Source: an uncultured Alistipes sp.
Lineage (GTDB): Bacteria > Bacteroidota > Bacteroidia > Bacteroidales > Rikenellaceae
Direction: 5' to 3'
Length of the DNA stretch: 6,563 nt
Assembly: GCA_910583985.1 (NCBI GenBank)
Contig: CAJTYA010000027.1
Coordinates: forward strand, 1-6,563
Part shown: positions 1 to 4,912 of the stretch, piece by piece
Layout: every line of letters begins with the position of its first letter
Position numbering within the stretch: position 1 is the stretch's first letter
Position numbers and translations under genes: made by a program
The notes under the pieces: model-generated
The model's input: the letters and a program-made list of their open reading frames with translations, nothing else
What the model was told of the DNA's origin: nothing
Database searches by the model: none

Positions 1-226
1 CCGCCCAGAGGTCGAATCCGGTGGCCATGCCGCTGACGAACGTGTCGTAGCCCCGCTCGCACAGGCGTTCGACGATCCATGTACATCGTGCCTGCACGAC
101 CCTTTGCACCTCGTCGGGATCGCACCCCTCGGCCGCCCCCGGCATCTTGCCGATGCGGTAGCCGCTGAAACAAACCGTCCGCTGCGGATCGACCGGGAAC
201 GGCAAGGAGGAAGGGGGCCGAGTCAT
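1..226 (-). CDS. DUF1273 / SLOG (YpsA-like) family protein, N-terminal part, runs off the left edge
   Basis: The minus-strand frame opens at an ATG (224-226) and stays open for 75 codons to the window edge, so only the N-terminus is seen. An in-frame stop at 251-253 lies upstream and no other ATG intervenes, which fixes the start. The translation has the DUF1273 signatures: TVCFSGYRIGKMP near residues 18-30 (family form CFTGHRPxKLP), then a helix, then FVSGMATGFDLWA at the edge (family form F..GMALGxDLwaAE). These belong to the Rossmann-like SLOG superfamily, thought to bind nucleotide-derived ligands; the role of the YpsA/DUF1273 branch is not established. A strong minus-strand terminator (263-314) lies just upstream, so the gene needs its own promoter in about 227-262 or depends on read-through. 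Only a weak box (TAATCTTA, about 232-239) is seen there. The family call is fairly sure; the function is not. Confidence 0.8.
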   Translation of the reverse strand, partial: MTRPPSSLPFPVDPQRTVCFSGYRIGKMPGAAEGCDPDEVQRVVQARCTWIVERLCERGYDTFVSGMATGFDLWA

Positions 227-257
227 GGACGTAAGATTAAGGTCTGACGATCATCTG

Positions 258-314
258 AAAAAGGAGTGCGGCGGGAACGGGCTTTATAACCGGCCGGCAT
301 CGCCGCCGCACTCC
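258..314 (-). terminator. Strong intrinsic terminator for minus-strand transcription
   Basis: A perfect 12-bp GC-rich inverted repeat (263-274 with 303-314; GGAGTGCGGCGG arms) encloses a 28-base loop. On the minus strand it is followed directly by five T residues (258-262). On the plus strand no T-run follows, so it acts for minus-strand transcripts only. No protein gene lies upstream on that strand for more than 600 bases, so it probably ends a non-coding transcript. It could also be a leader attenuator of the SLOG gene that starts 32 bases after the T-run. Confidence 0.75.
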
Positions 315-765
315 GGATAAATGGATTGTCGGGATTCGGATAAGTAAAGGAACGACCCTCTCGCGGGGTTCGGAGCCGCATTCCCCGATGTTTGCCTTCC
401 CGTATTTCGGAAATCGCATCGGCCCCGACTTTTTCCGGACCACGGTCGGGAGAGACGCACGGCCGTCGGACCCGGAGGCTCCTTTCCTGTGAAAGGAAAA
501 ACATCCGGGTTGCGTAGTGGGTAGAAGCTCGTCGCAAACGTTCACTCATTCGCTTGCAGCAACGCATCGTTCCAGAACCTTCCCGATTCGGCCGTAAATG
601 GTCCGGCCTTAGAAAAAAGAGGGCCGTTCCTCGTTCCGTCAAGGCGCGAGTTTTCCTGCCTTCGCCCGAACGGACGAGGGAAAGAGACAATATGTGTTTG
701 GAAATATAGGACGCGCCGGACTTCATAACCTTTCGAATGGAGATTCGATGAATGCGCCCGTCAGA
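315..765. other. Gene-free region with several consecutive small hairpins
   Basis: No credible coding frame is seen. The open frames here translate to arginine-rich, low-complexity protein and cross the terminator and the fold-back. Consecutive inverted repeats are visible: CCGATG 385-390 with CATCGG 417-422; CCCGAC 424-429 with GTCGGG 445-450; and a two-part stem made of CCCGGA 471-476 with TCCGGG 504-509 around TCCTTTC 480-486 with GAAAGGA 491-497 (loop CTGT). Further ones are GGCCG 590-594 with CGGCC 604-608, and GAGG 619-622 with CCTC 629-632, the last beside a six-base A/T run (613-618). Some hairpins are expected by chance in GC-rich DNA, but three abut one another between 385 and 509. 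With the terminator at 258-314, this suggests the 3' part of a structured minus-strand RNA. I do not recognise an RNA family here. Confidence 0.35.
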
Positions 766-793
766 AAATAAAAAAAGGGGCGCGGTGTCAGCT

Positions 794-942
794 CCTAACG
801 ACAGGTCATAGGAAACCCGAATCAGAAAGCTGTCCTGCGCCCTTGTCGGTCCTGCCCGTTGAGGGCAGGACATAACAAGGACTGACAACCATTATACCTG
901 ATTCAAACCCTCCCGTGAGAGGTTCCTATGTTCGTCGTTAGG
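794..942 (-). repeat. Long imperfect inverted repeat (fold-back)
   Basis: The outer arms 794-817 and 921-942 both read CCTAACGAC-(3-4 nt)-CATAGGAA-(A)CC when each is read inward from its own end. The inner arms GAATCAG (819-825) and CTGATTC (898-904) continue the pairing. The right arm carries an extra block of about 12 bases that forms its own small hairpin (CCTC/GAGG). No target-site duplication flanks the arms (GCT on the left, TAT on the right), which argues against a recent mobile element. Confidence 0.85.
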
Positions 943-967
943 TATAAAGAGTTGTTTACCCTTTATA
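943..967. repeat. Adjacent perfect 7-bp hairpin
   Basis: TATAAAG (943-949) and CTTTATA (961-967) form a perfect inverted repeat with an 11-base loop. It abuts the outer end of the long fold-back at 942 and would be the 5' hairpin of the candidate minus-strand RNA, stacking on its closing stem. Confidence 0.6.
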
Positions 968-1007
968 TGATGTTATGTCCGTCGGTCTATGCCGAACTAT
1001 TCAAGTG

Positions 1008-1037
1008 CGAAGGTAGCATAATTGTGGTAATTACAAG
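1008..1037 (-). promoter_or_regulatory. Candidate Bacteroidota promoter, minus strand
   Basis: Read on the minus strand, CTTG (1037-1034) is followed after 18 bases by TACCTTCG (1015-1008). This is one mismatch from TTTG and one from TAnnTTTG, at normal spacing. Transcription would start near 1001-1002 and enter the fold-back region; no protein gene follows for about 775 bases. A TTGT-(7 nt)-ACAA inverted repeat (1022-1036) overlaps the -33 box and could be an operator. Confidence 0.5.
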
Positions 1038-1075
1038 ATTCACGTATGACAAATATACGGATTTTTTTGTAATCA

Positions 1076-1089
1076 TGCACTATCGTGCA
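1076..1089. promoter_or_regulatory. Possible operator: TGCAC inverted repeat upstream of the XRE genes
   Basis: TGCAC (1076-1080) and GTGCA (1085-1089) form a perfect dyad with a 4-base spacer, about 95 bases before the first XRE reading frame's ATG. XRE-type regulators commonly bind short dyads near their own promoters, so autoregulation is possible. A TTTG (1066-1069) precedes it, but no good -7 box follows at normal spacing. No second copy of the dyad is seen upstream of the second XRE gene. Confidence 0.25.
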
Positions 1090-1181
1090 GACTAAATCTA
1101 TGACTTCCTTTCTTTCTTTACAAAAAAGATAATTCACTGCGACGAAAGGACAAAATACTAAGAGATTGGGTAGCTCGCCGG

Positions 1182-1373
1182 ATGAAAGAGATTCGGGAGC
1201 AGCATAACCATACGCAGGAGTATCTGATAGAAAACACACGTTTGCATATTTCGCATTACGAGAACCAACAAAAATTTCCATCGTTGGAAACTCTTTCTTT
1301 GTTCTGTAAGTATTACAATATTTCGTTACACGATTTTTTCAGGGGAACGGATTATCCGAAAGAAGGAGATTAG
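1182..1373 (+). CDS. XRE-family helix-turn-helix regulator, first tandem copy, start uncertain or degraded
   Basis: The 63-residue product is almost only an HTH_3 (XRE/Cro-type) DNA-binding domain: HNHTQEYLIENTRLHISHYE at about residues 8-27, then FPSLETLSLFCKYYNISLHDFF. The ATG at 1182 falls inside helix 1. The frame is open upstream to 1104, and the family residues WVAR (1167-1178) lie before this ATG, so a full domain would start further upstream. The codon at the expected start position is ATA (1155-1157). Compared with the second copy, the frame lacks three residues between VA and the R(I/M)K motif of helix 1. Either the gene is a pseudogene or it uses a non-standard start. No toxin or phage gene is beside it. 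It lies in an AT-rich islet unlike the flanking DNA. Target and role are unknown. The domain call is secure; whether it is functional is not. Confidence 0.65.
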   Translation: MKEIREQHNHTQEYLIENTRLHISHYENQQKFPSLETLSLFCKYYNISLHDFFRGTDYPKEGD

Positions 1374-1432
1374 ATTAAGGTTATACATTTTTTTGTTATA
1401 ATCCCACGACGACCTCGCTCTCTATACTTTGG

Positions 1433-1807
1433 TTGGGAATCCCGTTTAGAGTTTTACTTGTGACAAATATAAAGTTGTTGGACAAGTTTCGCGAGTATGT
1501 GGGGAGATGCAATTTCTGTGGTGTGGTGAGAAAAGCACGATATTATGTAAATGAAGAATTCGTAGCCAAAGTCGGGCAACGAATAAAAGCATTACGCAAA
1601 GAACATAATCACACCCAAGAATATCTTATAGAAAAAGTACGGTTGAGCATCAATAGTTATGAAGCAGGGTCGAAAATTCCGACATTGATGTCGATTTACA
1701 AAATCTGCGAATTTTACGATATTTCGCTTGCCGGGTTTTTTATGTCGATGGATTATCCGCCCAAAACAGGAAAAACGGTGGAACGGATGCCTGTAAAAAA
1801 TAAGTGA
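1433..1807 (+). CDS. XRE-family helix-turn-helix regulator, second tandem copy, 5' end uncertain
   Basis: A complete XRE HTH domain occupies about residues 42-108: EEFVAKVGQRIKALRKEH, then NHTQEYLIEKVRLSINSYE, then IPTLMSIYKICEFYDISLAGFF. It is a diverged paralogue of the preceding gene; NHTQEYLIE is identical in both and both end with an MDYP/TDYP motif. No ATG occurs in frame before the domain. The first usable codon is TTG at 1433, and GTG codons at 1523 and 1526 are alternatives that give about 94 residues. Relatives usually begin only a few residues before EEF, and there the sequence reads ATG-TA-AATGAAGAA (from 1545), as if two bases had been inserted after an ancestral ATG. The N-terminal 40 residues resemble no family I know. 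The gene lies 59 bases after the first copy and ends before the terminator at 1867-1893. Binding target unknown. Confidence 0.65.
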   Translation: MGIPFRVLLVTNIKLLDKFREYVGRCNFCGVVRKARYYVNEEFVAKVGQRIKALRKEHNHTQEYLIEKVRLSINSYEAGSKIPTLMSIYKICEFYDISLAGFFMSMDYPPKTGKTVERMPVKNK

Positions 1808-1866
1808 CGAGGTCAGACCGTAAAAATATCGGTCGTTGACTTTTCATCGGTCATGGCGTGTATGCG

Positions 1867-1893
1867 GCGGAAAGAAACTCTTTCCGCTTTTTT
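1867..1893 (+). terminator. Intrinsic terminator after the XRE genes
   Basis: A perfect 8-bp stem GCGGAAAG (1867-1874) / CTTTCCGC (1880-1887) with loop AAACT is followed immediately by six T residues (1888-1893). This is a textbook plus-strand terminator 59 bases after the second XRE stop codon. The 170 bases between it and 2066 hold nothing I can identify. Confidence 0.85.
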
Positions 1894-2065
1894 GTCGCAG
1901 TCGATTTCCGGCCGGTCGAACTGCCTCCCCCTTTCGAAAGCGCTGACGGACTGTCGGCCGGCTGCGTCCTCCGGTCGCCTATGCAACGGTCGCTTTCGGG
2001 AAACGGGATGCGTGCAGACCGGTAGAGCATCATCGGTTCGGCCGTAGTGTCGTCCCTTCCCGAAT

Positions 2066-2105
2066 AAAAATAGCGGCGAGTCATTTTCGACTCGCCGCTA
2101 TTTTT
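2066..2105. terminator. Bidirectional intrinsic terminator behind the C69 peptidase gene
   Basis: A perfect 17-bp stem (2066-2082 with 2089-2105) has a GC-rich core GCGGCGAGTC, a 6-base loop (ATTTTC) and A5/T5 ends, so it reads as a terminator on both strands. It would end minus-strand transcription of the peptidase gene 75 bases after its stop and stop any plus-strand read-through from the XRE side. Confidence 0.9.
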
Positions 2106-2106
2106 G

Positions 2107-2146
2107 CCGTTGCGATCCGTCGCGATCCGTTGCGATCCGTTGCGGG
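2107..2146. repeat. Short tandem repeat, 10-bp unit, about four copies
   Basis: The unit CCGTTGCGAT occurs at 2107-2116, 2117-2126 (one change, CGT-C-GCGAT) and 2127-2136; a fourth, partial copy (CCGTTGCG) starts at 2137. It lies in the 3' untranslated region of the peptidase gene, between its stop and the terminator. The number of units may vary between strains through replication slippage. Confidence 0.8.
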
Positions 2147-2180
2147 AATGCCCCGCCGCCGTATCGCTCCCCGTAAACGG

Positions 2181-3860
2181 TTATTTCGGTTCCACGACCT
2201 TCAGTCGGTCGCCGGTGGTGCCGGCTACGGCGCGTTGCCATGCTTCGTTGTAGCCGGGGAAGTCGGGCGAGGCCGGGATGTGGCGGCCGTGGCCGTTGTC
2301 GAGGAAGCGGCCGTCCTTTTCTTTCTTGACGTTGCCGTCCATGTATTTGACCAGCAGGTAGCGGTCCAGCTCCGTCCAGCGGTCGAACAGGTTTTGGGCC
2401 GTGTTGACCGAATAGTCGGTCAGGAACTCGACGGCTTGTTTCGGGTCGTTTTCGTAGAGCTTCAGGGCCGCCGCGTCGATGGCGGGGATTTCGGTCATGT
2501 TCTTGTTCTCGACCTCGTCGATTACCTTGATGATGTCGGCGCTGATGCGGTCGTAGCGCAGGTAGGCGAAATTGGTCACGCGGTTGAAAAGCCAGAAGGC
2601 CGACGTGGGCGAATATTCGGTCATGTGTCCGTTGCCTTCGCGGAAGCATTCCGGCACGCGGGTGGACGACGAGTAGATCGGCGTGAGGCACGAGGTGCCC
2701 GCATCGTCCACGCCGAACCACAGGATGCCTCCGACGGCGTCGGGCAGCCAGCCGCGGGCCTGTCCCAAGAACCAGAATCCGGTCTGTTGCGTGGCGACCG
2801 CCCGTTCGTTGATGTATTCCTGTCCGTCCACCTCGAAACTCATCGGGCGCCAGCGGTAGGGCATGTTGTGGCCTCCGGCTCCGATGTCGTGCCGCATATC
2901 CATCGGCGTGTCTTCGAAGTGGTCGCGCATCAGCCACATGACCTCTTTGGCGGAGAGTTTTTCGGTCGGTCGGACGAACAGCGGCATGCGGTTCGATTTG
3001 TTTTGTCCCAACGCGTAGTCGAGGTAGCGTTCCATGCCGCCGTCGGTCACCCGGTTGAACGTGCACCATACGCGGGCTTCGCAGGCTCGCAGCGCACTGA
3101 AGTCGGCCGGGGCATAGGCGTCCGCGAAGCTGAAGTCCTTGTCGCTTCCCTTATAGAAGCCTTTGGCCTTGGCGAACGAAATCACGTCGGGCGAGTAGAG
3201 GCAGTTTTCGGGGTCGTCGAGCGGGAAGTTCGTGATGCGGGCCTGATTGGCGTGCATGGCGATATAACCGTCCGGCACGCGCATGGCCACCCAGACGGCT
3301 CCCCGGTCGGCGTTGGCGCCGTTCTCCATGCGCGTCCCTTTGCCTATGAGCTCCATGTGCCACACTTCGTTCGGGTCGGCGATCGAGAAGGACTCCCCTT
3401 CCGAACAGTAGCCGTAGCGGGAGACCAGATCGTTCATCACGGCGATGGCTTCGCGGGCCGTCTTGGCCCTTTGCAGCGTCGTGTAGATCAACGTGCCGTA
3501 GTCGATGATACCGGTCGTGTCGGCCAGCTCCTCCCGTCCGCCGAAGGTGCTTTCGGCGATGATGAGCTGGTGTTCGTTCATGTTGCCCACGACCGAATAG
3601 GTCTGTTCGGCCTGCGGGATTTCGCCTAAATATTTGCCCGTGTCCCATTCGTAGACGGGCATCGTCGTCCCCGCCTCGTAACGGGCGGCGGGGCGGAAAT
3701 AGAGGCAGCCGTACAACTGGTGCGAGTCGGCCGAGTAGGTCACCATCGTCGAGCCGTCGCGCGAGGCGCCTTTCGAAATCAGGATATTGGTGCAGGCTTC
3801 GCCGCGCGGAGACGGCAACAGTGCGGCCGCGAGGAGAAATGCCGCCAGTTTTCTTTTCAT
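2181..3860 (-). CDS. C69-family dipeptidase (PepD-like), secreted
   Basis: The 559-residue product is a peptidase of MEROPS family C69, Ntn-hydrolases whose catalytic Cys becomes N-terminal after removal of the leader. The start is taken at MKRKLAAFLL because it begins a normal signal peptide (KRK, hydrophobic residues 5-15, EA before Cys23). The frame continues 20 codons upstream, but that extension covers the promoter region. Family features are Cys23 in ACTNILISKGASRDGS (22-37), GNMNEHQLIIAEST (92-105), the GYCSEGESFSIADPNEVWH stretch (150-168) and MHANQARI (202-209). The Cys directly after the leader fits the Ntn nucleophile; the preceding residues (RGEA) are a poor lipobox, so a lipoprotein is unlikely. 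The enzyme would cleave short peptides in the periplasm for amino-acid uptake. The gene is monocistronic, divergent from the yggS-like gene, with a terminator 75 bases downstream. Length and motifs indicate an intact enzyme. Confidence 0.9.
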   Translation of the reverse strand: MKRKLAAFLLAAALLPSPRGEACTNILISKGASRDGSTMVTYSADSHQLYGCLYFRPAARYEAGTTMPVYEWDTGKYLGEIPQAEQTYSVVGNMNEHQLIIAESTFGGREELADTTGIIDYGTLIYTTLQRAKTAREAIAVMNDLVSRYGYCSEGESFSIADPNEVWHMELIGKGTRMENGANADRGAVWVAMRVPDGYIAMHANQARITNFPLDDPENCLYSPDVISFAKAKGFYKGSDKDFSFADAYAPADFSALRACEARVWCTFNRVTDGGMERYLDYALGQNKSNRMPLFVRPTEKLSAKEVMWLMRDHFEDTPMDMRHDIGAGGHNMPYRWRPMSFEVDGQEYINERAVATQQTGFWFLGQARGWLPDAVGGILWFGVDDAGTSCLTPIYSSSTRVPECFREGNGHMTEYSPTSAFWLFNRVTNFAYLRYDRISADIIKVIDEVENKNMTEIPAIDAAALKLYENDPKQAVEFLTDYSVNTAQNLFDRWTELDRYLLVKYMDGNVKKEKDGRFLDNGHGRHIPASPDFPGYNEAWQRAVAGTTGDRLKVVEPK

Positions 3861-3885
3861 ATTTCGTCTTTTTAGTCTAATTTTG
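3855..3885 (+). promoter_or_regulatory. Candidate promoter of the yggS-like gene
   Basis: TTTC (3855-3858), 19 bases, then TAATTTTG (3878-3885). The second box matches TAnnTTTG exactly and the first differs from TTTG by one base, at the expected spacing. The start point would be near 3892, giving a leader of about 58 bases. The -33 box overlaps the first codons of the divergent peptidase gene. Confidence 0.5.
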
Positions 3886-3898
3886 GGTTCTCGTGAAA

Positions 3899-3906
3899 CA
3901 AAAGTA
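3899..3906 (-). promoter_or_regulatory. Candidate -7 box of the C69 peptidase gene
   Basis: Read on the minus strand, 3906-3899 is TACTTTTG, an exact match to TAnnTTTG, which places the start near 3892 and gives a leader of about 32 bases before the ATG at 3860. No good TTTG -33 box is seen at normal spacing. The predicted start point nearly coincides with that of the divergent promoter, so the two may compete. Confidence 0.45.
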
Positions 3907-3949
3907 ATAAATTCCCGCATAAATCTCCGTCGGGCAACTCCGTATCGTT

Positions 3950-4609
3950 ATGTCGATAGCCAGTAAAATCGCGGAACTGAAGGCTGCGCTGCCTTCGTCG
4001 GTCGAACTCGTAGCCGTATCGAAAACCTATCCCCCGTCCGCCATTATGGAGGCCTACGAGGCCGGTCAGCGGACTTTCGGCGAAAACCGTCCGCAGGAAC
4101 TGGTGGCCAAATACCGCGAACTGCCCGGCGACATCCGGTGGCATCTGATCGGCGGCTTGCAGACCAACAAGGTCAAGTACGTGGCTCCCTTCGTGACGAT
4201 GATCCATTCGGGCGAGTCGGCCAAGCTACTGGAAGTCATTCATAAGGAGGCCCTCAAGAACGGGCGCGTGATCGACGTGCTGCTCGAAATCCATATCGCC
4301 CGCGAGGAGAGCAAGCACGGCTGGCAGGAGGACGAACTGCTCGACTACCTCGCTGCGGGCGTGTACCGTGAACTGACCGGCGTGCGTTTCCGCGGCGTGA
4401 TGGGCGTGGCGACCTTTACCGACGATATGGAGTGCGTCCGGGCTGAGTTTACCCGTCTGAGCGCCTTGTTCGCCCGCCTGCGGACGGAGTTCTTCGACGA
4501 CCGCTTCGATACGTTGTCGATGGGCATGACGGCCGACTATCCCGTGGCCATCGAGTGCGGCAGCACGATGGTGCGCATCGGCAGCTATATTTTCGGAGCC
4601 AGAGGGTGA
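3950..4609 (+). CDS. yggS: YggS / PLPBP family pyridoxal-phosphate homeostasis protein
   Basis: The 219-residue product has the alanine-racemase-like N-terminal TIM-barrel fold of the YggS (COG0325, PLPBP) family, cytosolic proteins that bind pyridoxal 5'-phosphate and keep B6 vitamer and amino-acid pools balanced; no catalytic activity is established. Visible motifs are the PLP-lysine in AVSKTYP (Lys25), FGENRPQEL (43-51; usual form FGENYVQE), WHLIGGLQTNK (64-74), HGW (123-125), SMGMTADYPVAI (190-201) and the phosphate-binding GSTMVRIGSYIFGAR (204-218). The length is normal for the family. The ATG at 3950 is the first in frame and gives the usual short N-terminus. The gene is divergent from the dipeptidase gene, with its own candidate promoter. 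No partner gene (proC, YlmE neighbours) is adjacent. The family call is very sure. Confidence 0.95.
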   Translation: MSIASKIAELKAALPSSVELVAVSKTYPPSAIMEAYEAGQRTFGENRPQELVAKYRELPGDIRWHLIGGLQTNKVKYVAPFVTMIHSGESAKLLEVIHKEALKNGRVIDVLLEIHIAREESKHGWQEDELLDYLAAGVYRELTGVRFRGVMGVATFTDDMECVRAEFTRLSALFARLRTEFFDDRFDTLSMGMTADYPVAIECGSTMVRIGSYIFGARG

Positions 4610-4912
4610 GCCCCGGACCGTTCTGTCGGCGGCGGTTTTCCTGCGGCCGTACTTTCATCGGAAATGACCCGAATCGGTCGGCATGTTTTTAGGCATGTAG
4701 ACCGGAATCCCGTTCGGTATCGTTCGTTTTTTTCGTTATATTGTCGTCAGAGGTTCCGATAACCGTTCGACGGATGAAAGTCGAATCGTTTGTTCGGTCC
4801 CCGCATTATATTTTTATTGCATTCTTTTTCCGTGTCGGAAGAAAAACGATTCCGCTGTCGGAAACGGGATGTTCGATCACAAAATCAAACCCACAAAATA
4901 AATGATTCGATT
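4610..4912. other. Intergenic region upstream of the CPBP-type gene
   Basis: No coding frame is credible across these 303 bases. An imperfect hairpin, CGGTC with GACCG about 4675-4703, has two CATG boxes inside and may weakly end yggS transcription. A T7 run is at 4727-4733. A 6-bp dyad TTCGAC (4766-4771) / GTCGAA (4780-4785) sits just before a possible promoter: TTTG 4789-4792 and TATATTTT 4807-4814, with a shorter than usual spacer. A further stem, CGGAA/TTCCG (about 4836-4854), lies in the putative leader. The frame of the downstream gene is open back to about 4790, but that part reads as low-quality protein and I treat it as untranslated. Confidence 0.4.
4766..4814 (+). promoter_or_regulatory. 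Possible promoter with adjacent dyad for the CPBP-type gene
   Basis: The dyad TTCGAC-(8 nt)-GTCGAA ends four bases before TTTG (4789-4792), and TATATTTT (4807-4814) follows after 14 bases. The second box is one mismatch from TAnnTTTG, but the spacer is several bases shorter than normal. This would give a leader of about 90 bases. It is weak evidence; the dyad position suggests a regulator site. Confidence 0.25.

Larger units (their letters stand above)
770..1002 (-). ncRNA. Candidate structured small RNA, 6S-like architecture
   Basis: The candidate starts about 7 bases after the minus-strand promoter at 1008-1037. The core is a fold-back of about 149 nt (942 to 794). Its closing stem is 9 bp (934-942 with 794-802), an internal loop, 8 bp (923-930 with 807-814), two C:G pairs with a small side hairpin (about 909-920), then 7 bp (898-904 with 819-825). 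A large bubble follows (881-897 opposite 826-840), then an apical stem of 6 bp (875-880/841-846) and 9 bp (863-871/849-857) closed by a 5-nt loop. This order of closing stem, near-symmetric central bubble and terminal hairpin is the 6S RNA plan. Six pairs could form inside the bubble (884-889 with 829-834) and reduce it. A T7 run (770-776) may mark the 3' end, but no compact hairpin abuts it, so the transcript might continue to 258. Alternatives are a MITE relic or an unrelated Bacteroidales RNA family such as Bacteroidales-1. The pairing is seen; the identity is inferred. Confidence 0.42.

Noticed and set aside
223..888. Long minus-strand open frame of 221 codons
   Set aside because: Arg/Ser-rich protein with no recognisable motif; it crosses the strong terminator and the fold-back. 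It is better explained as GC-rich non-coding DNA.
794..942. MITE or insertion-sequence ends
   Set aside because: The arms are long enough, but there is no flanking target duplication, no second copy in the window and no transposase. The internal apical stem and adjacent promoter fit an RNA better. It is not excluded without a genome-wide copy search.
1182..1807. XRE genes as antitoxins of a toxin-antitoxin module
   Set aside because: No toxin-like small gene lies beside them on either strand; the neighbours are a terminator and a non-coding region.
2130..3629. Long plus-strand open frame opposite the C69 peptidase gene
   Set aside because: Shadow frame of a high-GC gene: its Val/Gly/Arg/His-rich translation has no family features, whereas the minus strand shows complete C69 motifs.
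3861..3920. N-terminal 20-residue extension on the C69 peptidase
   Set aside because: It would bury the signal peptide behind charged residues and would start upstream of the predicted transcription start.
4790..4912. N-terminal extension of 41 residues on the CPBP-type protein
   Set aside because: The extension is charged and low-quality, covers a promoter-like region, and the ATG at 4913 gives the usual short N-terminus before the first membrane segment.
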